Source: Pseudomonas sp. ATCC 13867
Lineage (GTDB): Bacteria > Pseudomonadota > Gammaproteobacteria > Pseudomonadales > Pseudomonadaceae
Reading direction: 5' to 3'
Length of the DNA stretch: 64,000 nt
NCBI RefSeq assembly: GCF_000349845.1
Contig: NC_020829.1
Location: forward strand, 248,001-312,000
The position numbers and the translations under genes were made by a program. Under the pieces are notes generated by a model. That model was not told the origin of the DNA, made no database searches, and saw only the letters and a list, made by a program, of their open reading frames with translations. Below are positions 46,731-55,575 of this stretch, piece after piece (positions within the stretch are counted from its first letter, which is position 1; each line of letters starts with the position of its first letter).

Positions 46731-48062
46731 TCACTTAAGCGGAGCAGCCTTGCAATCCACTGGGTAGCGGGACTTGGAGATCTTCACCGTCCTTGGTCTT
46801 GAGGGCCTTGGACGGTGATCCAGAAACAGTCCTCCGAGTCCCGATCTCAGCTCCGAGAGGCGCCTGCCTGTTGCCGAAATCGGGTTGGCCGCCGCCATCA
46901 CGATCAATTGCACGGCGATATAGTGGGCCACCGGCTTGAAACGTATGTCGCTTGGGGAACGGCCAAAGGCCACCGCAGCCTGACTGGCCTCACGGCGGAT
47001 GATGTTGTAGGCCAGCAACACTCCCCAGACCTCTTGATAGACCAGTTCCTTGACCTTGCTGCGCAGGGTCATTGCATTCTGCTGTAAGGAGCTTTTGATA
47101 TCCCGGAAGCCCAGCTCGATCTCCCAGCGTTCCTGGTACAGCTTCACCACGGCTTTGGCGTTATGGATATCCGCCGGCAGTGAGGTCAAAAGGGTTTTTA
47201 CCTTGCCCCCTACTTCGTAGCTGACCTCACGCACCTCCCAGTGCGTTGGCAGGTCCGGATTGCGCTTGCGTGCCGGGGTCGACACCTTCATGCGCAGCAG
47301 GCGATCCCCTTTGCCGTAACGCGTCACCTCCTCGCTGACCAGGGCCTTGCGTGCCGGAATCAACCAATGACGGTTGTCACCGCCCTTGGCCAGCCCCAGT
47401 AGCAAGTCAGCACTCCAAAATCCCTTGTCGAACAGCGTCACCGAGTGATCGGGAACCTGCTGCAGGAATGTATCGGCCAAGCGCATTTCGCTACGGCGGT
47501 AGGGACTCAGCTGGGCATCCAGGATCAGGTGCGAGCGCACATTCATCAGGGCTGCAAGCCGCAGCATGGGGAATGGTGTCTGGCGGTCGGTGGAGGTATT
47601 GCCAGAGCCGAAATGCTCCCGGAGTTCGGGGGTGTCTGGGGTGCGCAGCAGTGCGCCATCCACGGCCAACACCTGCAAGCCCTGCCAGGTATCGCCGTCG
47701 TAGCGCTCGCGGCCCCATTGGTGACCCGTCTGGCGAAACAGCCACTCAACCGGATCGGCACCCAACCGTTTGCGCGCCTCGGTGACGCCACTTCTGGCCA
47801 GAAGGTCGTAGGAGGCCAGCCCCTGGGCGCAGATGTTCAGACGCCTTGCCACTTCATGGACCGGTTCGTCGCGGAACAACGCCATCCCCAGCACCAGCCA
47901 GAGCACCTGGTCGCTGGGCAGGCGGCGCCGCCGGATGGTCGCCTGGGCGGAAAGGTCCAGCGCGGACGCCACCCACTCGACCGGAATGTTCTGGGTGAAG
48001 GTGCTCAAATCGGAGAAGTTGAACAACTCGCCTAGGTCGAGCAGTTGCTGTTGGAAAGACAT
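46731..48062 (-). CDS. IS4-family transposase
   Basis: A 443-residue DDE transposase, uninterrupted. An IS4 N-terminal domain (about 15-115) includes IRRRRLPSDQVLWLVLGMALFRDE. Catalytic Asp residues lie in LAVDGALLRTPD (about 145) and VTLFDKGFWS (about 222). The family signature Y-x2-R-x3-E-x6-K is complete in YQERWEIELGFRDIK (about 325-339). The ATG at 48062 is preferred; a TTG frame from 48122 would read through the protective hairpin. The gene ends 10 bp inside the left terminus. Confidence 0.93.
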   Translation of the reverse strand: MSFQQQLLDLGELFNFSDLSTFTQNIPVEWVASALDLSAQATIRRRRLPSDQVLWLVLGMALFRDEPVHEVARRLNICAQGLASYDLLARSGVTEARKRLGADPVEWLFRQTGHQWGRERYDGDTWQGLQVLAVDGALLRTPDTPELREHFGSGNTSTDRQTPFPMLRLAALMNVRSHLILDAQLSPYRRSEMRLADTFLQQVPDHSVTLFDKGFWSADLLLGLAKGGDNRHWLIPARKALVSEEVTRYGKGDRLLRMKVSTPARKRNPDLPTHWEVREVSYEVGGKVKTLLTSLPADIHNAKAVVKLYQERWEIELGFRDIKSSLQQNAMTLRSKVKELVYQEVWGVLLAYNIIRREASQAAVAFGRSPSDIRFKPVAHYIAVQLIVMAAANPISATGRRLSELRSGLGGLFLDHRPRPSRPRTVKISKSRYPVDCKAAPLK

Positions 48063-48098
48063 AAAAAATCCGATGCCAGAAGTCTGGCATCGGATTTT
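48063..48098 (-). terminator. Hairpin with T-run directly before the transposase start
   Basis: AAAATCCGATGCCAGA and TCTGGCATCGGATTTT form a perfect 16-bp stem. On the minus strand T6 and then ATG of the transposase follow. The element acts like a terminator against transcription entering from outside, and the stem covers the only GGA near the start. This type of self-limitation is known for IS10 and IS50. Confidence 0.75.
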
Positions 48099-48144
48099 CA
48101 GGGAGCCGCGACAACAGCTCAAATGCTTAAGTGAACAGCATTAC

Positions 48145-48155
48145 GGTCTAGTGCC
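48145..48155 (+). repeat. Target site duplication, right copy
   Basis: GGTCTAGTGCC, identical to 46710-46720, directly follows the right inverted repeat. It is followed by GGGCTTTTTC, the second half of the disrupted terminator. Confidence 0.93.
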
Positions 48156-48177
48156 GGGCTTTTTCTTTGGATTCATG

Positions 48178-48256
48178 CAGGAGCGAGCTTGCTCGCGAGC
48201 CGCCTCGGCATCGGAGCCGCTGAGAGGTTCCGTTCGCGAGCAAGCTCGCTCCTACA
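48178..48256. repeat. REP pair (REPIN) 1
   Basis: Two inverted copies of the common Pseudomonas REP sequence, AGGAGCGAGCTTGCTCGCGA (near 48179) and its complement (near 48234-48254), are separated by about 35 bp. Each copy is itself a hairpin. Such REPINs are mobilised by RAYT transposases encoded elsewhere. Confidence 0.88.
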
Positions 48257-48364
48257 GGGCTCACTCGACCTTCGTCGGCCAGGCTGGGCGACATCGTGCG
48301 ACTAGGGCACACTGGGGCGTCCGTAACAAATTATTGCGCCTGCCTGGGCGCCGTGAGGTCCGCA

Positions 48365-48994
48365 ATGCTCGCCAGTACCTGGTTCGCCTTCTTCATCGCC
48401 TGCTGGGTAATCAGCCTGTCGCCCGGCGCCGGGGCCATCGCTTCGATGTCCTGCGGGCTGCAATACGGCTTCTGGCGCGGCTACTGGAACGCACTGGGCC
48501 TGCAGCTGGGCCTGGCGCTGCAGATCGCCGTGGTCGCCGCTGGCGTCGGCGCGCTGCTGTCCGCCTCGGCGGTCGCCTTCAGCGCGATCAAGTGGTTCGG
48601 CGTGGCCTATCTGGTCTATCTCGCCTACCGCCAATGGACCGCGCCGCCGCAGGCGATGGACGCGGGCGGGCAACGCCCCATCGGGCGGCCGCTGACCCTG
48701 GTGCTGCGTGGTTTCCTGGTCAACGCCAGCAACCCCAAGGCGGTGATCTTCATGCTTGCGGTGCTGCCGCAGTTCGTCGACCCGCACCAGCCGATGCTGA
48801 TCCAGTACGTGATCATGGGTGTCACGATGATCACCGTCGACCTGATCGTCATGGCCGGCTACACCGGCCTGGCCGCCCGCGTGCTGCGCGCGTTGCGCTC
48901 GCCACGCCAGCAGACGGTGATGAATCGAACCTTCGCCACTCTGTTCGTGGGTGCCGCCGCGCTGCTCGCCACCGTGCGCCGCGCCCCGGCCTGA
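48365..48994 (+). CDS. LysE/RhtB family amino acid exporter
   Basis: A 209-residue, six-helix LysE-type exporter. Family marks are ISLSPGAGAIASMSCGLQYGFWRGYWNALGL (about 16-46), the helix-loop with FGVAYLVYLAYRQW (about 79-92), and VNASNPKAVIFMLAVLPQFV (about 121-140). The substrate may be an amino acid or homoserine lactone-like compound; it cannot be fixed by sequence. The ATG at 48365 follows GTGAGG. No LysR regulator is next to it. The IS and REPIN lie upstream and may have displaced its original promoter context. Confidence 0.86.
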   Translation: MLASTWFAFFIACWVISLSPGAGAIASMSCGLQYGFWRGYWNALGLQLGLALQIAVVAAGVGALLSASAVAFSAIKWFGVAYLVYLAYRQWTAPPQAMDAGGQRPIGRPLTLVLRGFLVNASNPKAVIFMLAVLPQFVDPHQPMLIQYVIMGVTMITVDLIVMAGYTGLAARVLRALRSPRQQTVMNRTFATLFVGAAALLATVRRAPA

Positions 48995-49121
48995 GGGCGT
49001 TGGCGGGGAGCCCGGGGGGCGTCACGGATGCTTCGGGCACAGCTTTCCCAGACATTGTCCTTGCATAGACGGAAACCTGAGGTGACAATTTAATCTCTTT
49101 CATTCTCATTTAACTTCCGCT

Positions 49122-51023
49122 ATGCGACCCTCCAAACTTATCGTCTGGCTGTTGCCGCTGGTCGGCCTTTGCAGCCTTGGAGCTCACGCCGACACGGCTG
49201 TCGACCCCTCTCAAGCCCTTCATCTGCTCAGTTATCTCGCCGCCGACTACCCGGCAACGGTTGCCGACGGCAAGATCGTCGACGCCAGCGAGTACAAGGA
49301 GCAACTGGAGTTCGTCGGCAATCTCCACGCACTGATCCTGGCGCTGCCGGCGCGCCCCGAGCGCGCCGATCTGGAAACGGCCGCCAATGCCCTCAGGCAG
49401 GCCATCGAGCAGCGTCTGCCGGGCAAGCAGGTTGCCCAGCAGGCGCGTCACCTGGAGGCGCGCGTCGCCGATCTCTACCAGGTGGTGCAGACCCCAGCGA
49501 TCACCCCGGATCCGACCCGCGCCGCCGAGACCTACGCCCAGCAGTGCTCGATCTGCCACGGCGCCGCCGGCAAGGGCGATGGCCCGGCGGGCATCGGCCT
49601 GGAGCCGCCGCCGGCCAACCTGACCGACCGCGCGCGCCAGGATCACCTGAGCCTGTATGACCTGCACAACGTCATTGGCCTGGGTGTCGCCGGCACCGAC
49701 ATGCCGGCCTTCGCCGACCAGCTCGACGAGCGTCAGCGCTGGGACCTGGCGGCCTACATCGCCGGCCTCAGCGCCGGCCAGGCCAAGGCCGATCCGGCCC
49801 ACGGCTACCCGCTGGCGACCCTCTCGACTCAGACTCCGGCCGATGTGGCCGAGCGCGATGGCGAGGCGGCGGCCGAGAGCTTCCGTGCCCTGCGTGCCCA
49901 TCCGCCGCTGGAACACCGTGGCCCGGCGCAGCAGATCGACTACACCTCCGCGACCCTGGACAAGAGCTTCGCGGTGTACCGCGCAGGCGACCACGACCAG
50001 GCCTACGACCTGTCCGTGGCGGCCTACCTGGAAGGCTTCGAGCTGGTGGAAAGCTCGCTGGACAACGTCGACGCCGATCTGCGCAAGGCCACCGAGAAGC
50101 AACTGATGGCCTACCGTCAGGCGCTGCGTGACGGTCTGCCGGAAGCCGAGGTGGCCCAGCAGCTGGAGCTGGCCAAGAGCAAGCTGGCGGACGCCGCCAA
50201 GGCCCTGAGCGGCGACTCGCTGAGCTTCTCCATCAGCTTCGTCTCGGCCCTGCTGATCCTCCTGCGCGAAGGCGTGGAAGCGATCCTGGTGCTGGCCGCG
50301 ATCCTCGCCTTCCTGCGCAACACCGGGCAGGAGAAGGCCGTGCGCGGCGTGCATATCGGCTGGGGCCTGGCCTTCGTCGCCGGCTTCGCCACCTGGGCGG
50401 TCGCTGCCTACGTGATCGACATCGGTGGTGCCCAGCGCGAGCTGATGGAAGGCTTCACCTCGCTGTTCGCCTGCGTGATGGTGCTCTGGCTCGGCGTGTG
50501 GATGCATGACCGTCGCCATGCCGCCGCCTGGCAGGACTACATCCGCAGCAGCCTGGTGGGCGGTGGTGGCCGCTTCGGCTTCGCGGTGCTGGCGTTCTTC
50601 TCGGTCTACCGCGAGCTGTTCGAGGTCATCCTGTTCTACGAAACCCTCTGGCTGCAGGCCGGTCCGGCTGGCCACAACGCGGTGATCGCCGGTGCGGGCA
50701 CTGCCGTGGTGGTCCTGATCGGCATCGCCTTCGTGATCCTGCGCGGTTCGGCCCGACTGCCACTGAAGCTGTTCTTCACCGTCAACGCCGCGCTGCTCTG
50801 CGCCCTGTCGGTGGTCTTCGCCGGCCACGGTGTGGTCGCCCTGCAGGAAGCCGGCGTGATCGGTACCCGCCCGGTGCCGTTCTTCGACTTCGACTGGCTC
50901 GGCATCAAGGCCGACGCCTACTCGCTGTCGGCCCAGGCCGTGGCGCTGCTGGCGGTGGCCGTGTTCTACGGGCGCAGCTACTTCTCCGAGCGCCGCAAGG
51001 CCGCCGAGATCGCCTCGTCCTGA
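49122..51023 (+). CDS. Cytochrome c-FTR1 iron permease fusion protein
   Basis: A 633-residue protein. A signal peptide (MRPSKLIVWLLPLVGLCSLGAHA) is followed by a periplasmic helical region. A c-type cytochrome domain with heme motif CSICHG (about 142-147) and distal Met in AGTDMPAFADQL comes next. A C-terminal FTR1 permease (about 370-625) carries REGVE (about 384) and RELFE (about 497), the two REXXE iron sites. FTR1 permeases take up Fe3+ after oxidation of Fe2+, so the cytochrome may carry the electron away (inference). It resembles PA5248. An AT-rich stretch upstream weakly resembles a Fur site. Confidence 0.88.
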   Translation: MRPSKLIVWLLPLVGLCSLGAHADTAVDPSQALHLLSYLAADYPATVADGKIVDASEYKEQLEFVGNLHALILALPARPERADLETAANALRQAIEQRLPGKQVAQQARHLEARVADLYQVVQTPAITPDPTRAAETYAQQCSICHGAAGKGDGPAGIGLEPPPANLTDRARQDHLSLYDLHNVIGLGVAGTDMPAFADQLDERQRWDLAAYIAGLSAGQAKADPAHGYPLATLSTQTPADVAERDGEAAAESFRALRAHPPLEHRGPAQQIDYTSATLDKSFAVYRAGDHDQAYDLSVAAYLEGFELVESSLDNVDADLRKATEKQLMAYRQALRDGLPEAEVAQQLELAKSKLADAAKALSGDSLSFSISFVSALLILLREGVEAILVLAAILAFLRNTGQEKAVRGVHIGWGLAFVAGFATWAVAAYVIDIGGAQRELMEGFTSLFACVMVLWLGVWMHDRRHAAAWQDYIRSSLVGGGGRFGFAVLAFFSVYRELFEVILFYETLWLQAGPAGHNAVIAGAGTAVVVLIGIAFVILRGSARLPLKLFFTVNAALLCALSVVFAGHGVVALQEAGVIGTRPVPFFDFDWLGIKADAYSLSAQAVALLAVAVFYGRSYFSERRKAAEIASS

Positions 51024-51097
51024 GGCAATAGCTGAGCGACACACGACGGCCAGTGCGATACTGGCCGTCGTGCTTTCTGGAGAATGGTTTTCCGATT

Positions 51098-51568
51098 ATG
51101 CGTATCTGGATCGATGCCGACGCCTGCCCGCGCGCGGCCAAGGAGCTGGTGGCCAAGTTCGCCTTGAAGCGCAAGCTGGAGGTGGTGATGGTCGCCGGCC
51201 AGCCGGTGGCCAAGCCGCCGTTCGCCTGCGTCAGCCTGGTGGTGGTGCCCAGCGGGATGGACGCCGCCGATGACTACCTGGTGGAGCAGGCCGAGCCCGG
51301 CGACCTGGTGATCTGCAGCGACGTGCCGTTGGCCGACCGGCTGGTGAAGAAGGGCGTCGATGCGCTGGACCCGCGTGGCCGCGAGTTCGACGAGAAGAAC
51401 ATGGGCGAGCGCCTGGCGGTGCGCAACCTGTTCACCGACCTGCGCGAGCAGGGGCAGGTGGGGGGAGGGCAGGCGCCCTACGGCGACAAGGACAGGCAAG
51501 CTTTCGCCAACAGCCTGGATCGATTGCTGACGCGCCTCATGCGCGAGGCGAAAGCTCGCAAGCCCTGA
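51098..51568 (+). CDS. yaiI: UPF0178 family protein (YaiI/YqxD)
   Basis: A 156-residue NYN/PIN-like domain protein. MRIWIDADACPRAAKELV at the N-terminus is the family signature. VPSGMDAADDYLVEQAEPGDLVICSDVPLADRLVKKG and DPRGREFDEKNMGERLAVRNL follow, with conserved acidic residues resembling a PIN nuclease site. Catalytic function is unproven. The ATG at 51098 is chosen because the signature starts there. A strong terminator follows the stop. Confidence 0.9.
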   Translation: MRIWIDADACPRAAKELVAKFALKRKLEVVMVAGQPVAKPPFACVSLVVVPSGMDAADDYLVEQAEPGDLVICSDVPLADRLVKKGVDALDPRGREFDEKNMGERLAVRNLFTDLREQGQVGGGQAPYGDKDRQAFANSLDRLLTRLMREAKARKP

Positions 51569-51571
51569 ATG

Positions 51572-51598
51572 AAAACGCCCGGCACTGCCGGGCGTTTT
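51572..51598. terminator. Intrinsic terminator downstream of yaiI
   Basis: AAAACGCCCGGCA-CT-GCCGGGCGTTTT is a perfect palindromic hairpin ending in TTTT. It is functional in either direction. Confidence 0.88.
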
Positions 51599-51630
51599 AA
51601 CTCCAATGAGCTACATCGGCGCTGCATCGG

Positions 51631-51695
51631 TTCGCGAGCAAGCTCGCTCCTACAAAAGCGGTGCAACCTGTAGGAGCGAGCTTGCTCGCGAATAT
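51631..51695. repeat. REP pair (REPIN) 2
   Basis: TTCGCGAGCAAGCTCGCTCCTAC (near 51631) and its inverted partner, GTAGGAGCGAGCTTGCTCGCGAA (near 51671-51693), are about 17 bp apart. The order of the two arms is reversed relative to the pair at 48.2 kb. Confidence 0.9.
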
Positions 51696-51711
51696 TCGTC
51701 GCTCGACGGTC

Positions 51712-52365
51712 TCAGGCCAGCTCCAGCACCCGGTCGACCGCCTTGTTGATGCCGCTGGCGGCTTCGGCAATGGACTGCGCGAGCATGTAGGCCGGCGTGG
51801 TGACCAGCTTGTGGTCCTTGTCCTCGACGATGTCCTCCACGGCGCAATCGATGTGCTTGGCGCCCATGCTGGTCAGCGCCTGGGCGGTGCCCTCGTCGGT
51901 GCCGATGGTGCATTCCACGCCGGCGCCATAAATGCGCGCGGCCATCGCCGGGGCGATGCAGAGCAGGCCAACCGGCTTCTTCGCCGCGGCGAAGGCCTTG
52001 GCCAGGGCCAGCACGTCCGGCTGTACTTCGCACTGGTCGCCCTTGAAGGCGAAGTCGCTGAGGTTCTTCGCGGCGCCGAAACCACCGGGTACGAGCAGTG
52101 CGTCGAAGTCTTCGACCTTGGCGTCGCGGATGTCCTTCACCTCGCCACGGGCGATGCGCGCGGACTCCACCAGCACGTTGCGGCTCTCGGCCATTTCCTC
52201 GCCGGTGAGGTGGTTGAGCACGTGGTGCTGGGCGATGTTCGGGGCGAAGCACTGCACCTTCGCGCCGCGCTGGGAAAGGCGCAGCAGGGTGATCACGCTT
52301 TCGTGGATCTCGGCGCCGTCGTAGACGCCGCAGCCGGAGAGGATGACGGCAACTTTCTTCTGCAT
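51712..52365 (-). CDS. elbB: ElbB, isoprenoid biosynthesis glyoxalase (DJ-1/PfpI family)
   Basis: A 217-residue class I glutamine amidotransferase-like protein. It begins KKVAVILSGCGVYDGAEIHESV and contains ALLVPGGFGAAKNLSDFA. The nucleophilic elbow Cys lies in VGLLCIAPAMAARIYG (about 134), with VEDIVEDKDHKLVTTPAYM near the end. E. coli ElbB has weak glyoxalase activity and enhances lycopene production; its physiological role is unclear. The ATG at 52365 is well placed. Confidence 0.92.
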   Translation of the reverse strand: MQKKVAVILSGCGVYDGAEIHESVITLLRLSQRGAKVQCFAPNIAQHHVLNHLTGEEMAESRNVLVESARIARGEVKDIRDAKVEDFDALLVPGGFGAAKNLSDFAFKGDQCEVQPDVLALAKAFAAAKKPVGLLCIAPAMAARIYGAGVECTIGTDEGTAQALTSMGAKHIDCAVEDIVEDKDHKLVTTPAYMLAQSIAEAASGINKAVDRVLELA

Positions 52366-52501
52366 GGACTGCTCCTGTTCGGGAATGCCGGGCGTGTCGC
52401 GATATGCCGCCCGGGTTGTCGCCGGCGGTCGGGGCCGGCGCGGGGCAAGGGGCTAGGATCGAATCTGGGCCTTCCCATAAGCATAACGACTCGGCCGCGC
52501 C

Positions 52502-53740
52502 ATGAACTATATCCTCTTCGCCGTACCCTTCTTTTTCCTCCTGATTGCGCTCGAGTTGCTCGCCGACCGCTGGCGGGGCATGCGCACCTACCGCCTGAGC
52601 GATGCGCTGAACAGCCTCAGCGCCGGCGTGCTGTCCACCACCAGCGGTCTGCTGACCAAGGGGCTGGGCGTGGTGACCTATACCCTCGCCTGGCAGCACC
52701 TGGCGCAGTTTGAGCTGTCGGCCCAGAGCCTCTGGGTCTGGGTATTCGCCTTCGTCTTCTACGACTTCTGCTACTACTGGAACCACCGCCTGGGTCATGA
52801 GCGCAACGTGCTCTGGGCCGCGCATTCGGTACACCACCAGAGCGAGGACTACAACCTTTCCACCGCGCTGCGGCAGACCAGCACCGGCTTCATCTTCGGC
52901 TGGATCTTCTACCTGCCGATGGCCATCGCGGGGGTGCCGCCGCTGGTGTTCCTCAGCGTCGGTGCGCTGAATCTGCTCTACCAGTTCTGGGTGCACACCC
53001 GGCACATCCCCAAGCTGGGCGTGTTCGAGTGGATCTTCATTACCCCGTCCAACCACCGTGTGCACCATGCGCAGAACCCGCTGTACATGGATCGCAACTA
53101 CGGCGGTGTGTTCATCGTCTGGGACCGCCTGTTCGGCACCTTCCAGGAGGAACTGGACGAGGAGCCGGTGGTGTTCGGCGTGACCGTGCCGCTGGCCAGC
53201 TGGAATCCGCTGTGGGCCAACCTGCAGGTCTATGCGCACCTGTGGAATGACGCCCGTCGCACCGAAAGCCTGTGGGACAGTCTGCGCATCTGGTTCATGC
53301 GCACCGGCTGGCGCCCCGAGGATGTCGCCCAGCGTTATCCGATGGAGAAACCCGACCTGAGCGCGTTCCGCAAGTTCGACGTGCCGCTGGGGCGTGGCCG
53401 CCAGTGGTATGCAGTCGTACAGTTCGCCGGCTACGTTCTGGGCGGGACCTGGCTGCTGGGCGTGGGGGGCGGCTGGGAAGTGTTGCCGCTGGCGATCGGG
53501 CTGGCCTGGATGGCGTTCGGGCTGTTCGCCATTGGCGTCTGGCTGGAGAACCGTCCCTGGGCGCTGAGGCTGGAGGTGTTGCGCCTGGCGCTCAACGTGC
53601 CGGCGCTGGCGGGACTGACGCTGGCCGGCGGGTTGCAGCTGCCGCAATGGGCGCCCTGGGCGCTGGCGGTGTACACCCTGGCAAGCCTGATCGGGCTGCT
53701 GGGCCTGCGGCGCGCCGAACGGCTGCCCCAGGCCATCTGA
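52502..53740 (+). CDS. Sterol desaturase/fatty acid hydroxylase superfamily protein
   Basis: A 412-residue membrane di-iron enzyme. The histidine clusters are complete: HRLGH (about 96), HSVHH (about 109-113), and HRVHH (about 183-187) in ITPSNHRVHHAQNPLYMDRNYGG. At least four helices lie N-terminal of the clusters. An extra C-terminal membrane region (about 300-405) is unusual for the small members. Substrate is unknown; related bacterial proteins hydroxylate lipids. The ATG at 52502 directly precedes the first helix. Confidence 0.88.
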   Translation: MNYILFAVPFFFLLIALELLADRWRGMRTYRLSDALNSLSAGVLSTTSGLLTKGLGVVTYTLAWQHLAQFELSAQSLWVWVFAFVFYDFCYYWNHRLGHERNVLWAAHSVHHQSEDYNLSTALRQTSTGFIFGWIFYLPMAIAGVPPLVFLSVGALNLLYQFWVHTRHIPKLGVFEWIFITPSNHRVHHAQNPLYMDRNYGGVFIVWDRLFGTFQEELDEEPVVFGVTVPLASWNPLWANLQVYAHLWNDARRTESLWDSLRIWFMRTGWRPEDVAQRYPMEKPDLSAFRKFDVPLGRGRQWYAVVQFAGYVLGGTWLLGVGGGWEVLPLAIGLAWMAFGLFAIGVWLENRPWALRLEVLRLALNVPALAGLTLAGGLQLPQWAPWALAVYTLASLIGLLGLRRAERLPQAI

Positions 53741-53744
53741 GGGC

Positions 53745-54305
53745 TCAGCCCTTGTTGTTGGCGCTCTTGAAGCGGCGGTGCAGCCAGAGCAAAAGGCCGA
53801 TGACGATCAGCCCGCCGAGCACCATCAGCTCGTACCTCTTGATGTTGCCCAGCACGCCTTCGAGCACGCTGCCAAAATAGTAGGCCGCCGAGCCCAGCGC
53901 GGTGGCCCAGACGATGGCGCCGATGCCGTTGAGCAGCAGGTAGCGTGCCGGCGGGTAGCCGGACAGGCCGATGGCCACCGGCATCACGGTGCGCAGGCCG
54001 TAGACGAAGCGGAAGCTCAGCACCCACAGGTCCGGGTGACGGCGCACGTGTTCCAGCGCCTTGTCGCCCATCTGCTGCCAGCGCGGCTTGCGCGAGAGCA
54101 GCTTGCGCCCGTGGCGGCGGCCGAGGAAGTACCACAGCTGGTCGCCCGCATAGCTGCCCATGAAGGCCACGGCGACCACGTATTCCAGCTGCATATAGCC
54201 GCGAAATGCCAGGAACCCGGCCAGAACCAGAATGGTCTCGCCCTCGAAGAAGGTGCCGAGGAACAGGGCGAGATAGCCGAAATCCTGCAGGAATTGTTGG
54301 AGCAT
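53745..54305 (-). CDS. DedA family membrane protein
   Basis: A 186-residue DedA/SNARE-associated family protein. FLGTFFEGETILVLAGFLAFRGYM (about 16-39) and GDQLWYFLGRRHGRKLL (about 55-71) are characteristic, as is FRFVYGLRTVMPVAIGLSGYPPARYLLLNGIGAIVWA (about 97-133). Members act as undecaprenyl phosphate or phospholipid flippases (some shown for UptA-type members). The ATG at 54305 is used. It converges on the sterol-desaturase gene with a 4-bp gap. Confidence 0.9.
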   Translation of the reverse strand: MLQQFLQDFGYLALFLGTFFEGETILVLAGFLAFRGYMQLEYVVAVAFMGSYAGDQLWYFLGRRHGRKLLSRKPRWQQMGDKALEHVRRHPDLWVLSFRFVYGLRTVMPVAIGLSGYPPARYLLLNGIGAIVWATALGSAAYYFGSVLEGVLGNIKRYELMVLGGLIVIGLLLWLHRRFKSANNKG

Positions 54306-54387
54306 TATCGAGGCAACGCAGCGAAATGAACGCGAAGCCTAACTCGGTTGTCGCTCCGGGGGAAGGTATGCCAGTCGTCCCCCATGA

Positions 54388-55554
<1,167 letters not shown>

Positions 55555-55575
55555 CCCCCGTCGACGAGACTTGCG

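Larger units (their letters stand above)
46721..48144 (-). mobile_element. Complete IS4-family insertion sequence (1424 bp)
   Basis: The element is bounded by perfect 20-bp terminal inverted repeats, GTAATGCTGTTCACTTAAGC and its complement at 48125-48144. It is flanked by an 11-bp target duplication and contains one intact transposase on the minus strand. Joining the flanks rebuilds AAGAAGCCCGG-TCTAGTG-CCGGGCTTTTTC, an intrinsic terminator, so the element entered the loop of the terC terminator. Perfect ends and an exact duplication indicate a recent insertion. Confidence 0.95.

Noticed and set aside
49085..49115. Fur box upstream of the cytochrome c-FTR1 gene
   Set aside because: The AT-rich TTTCATTCTCATTT stretch has only partial agreement and no palindrome, so it is mentioned only in the gene entry.
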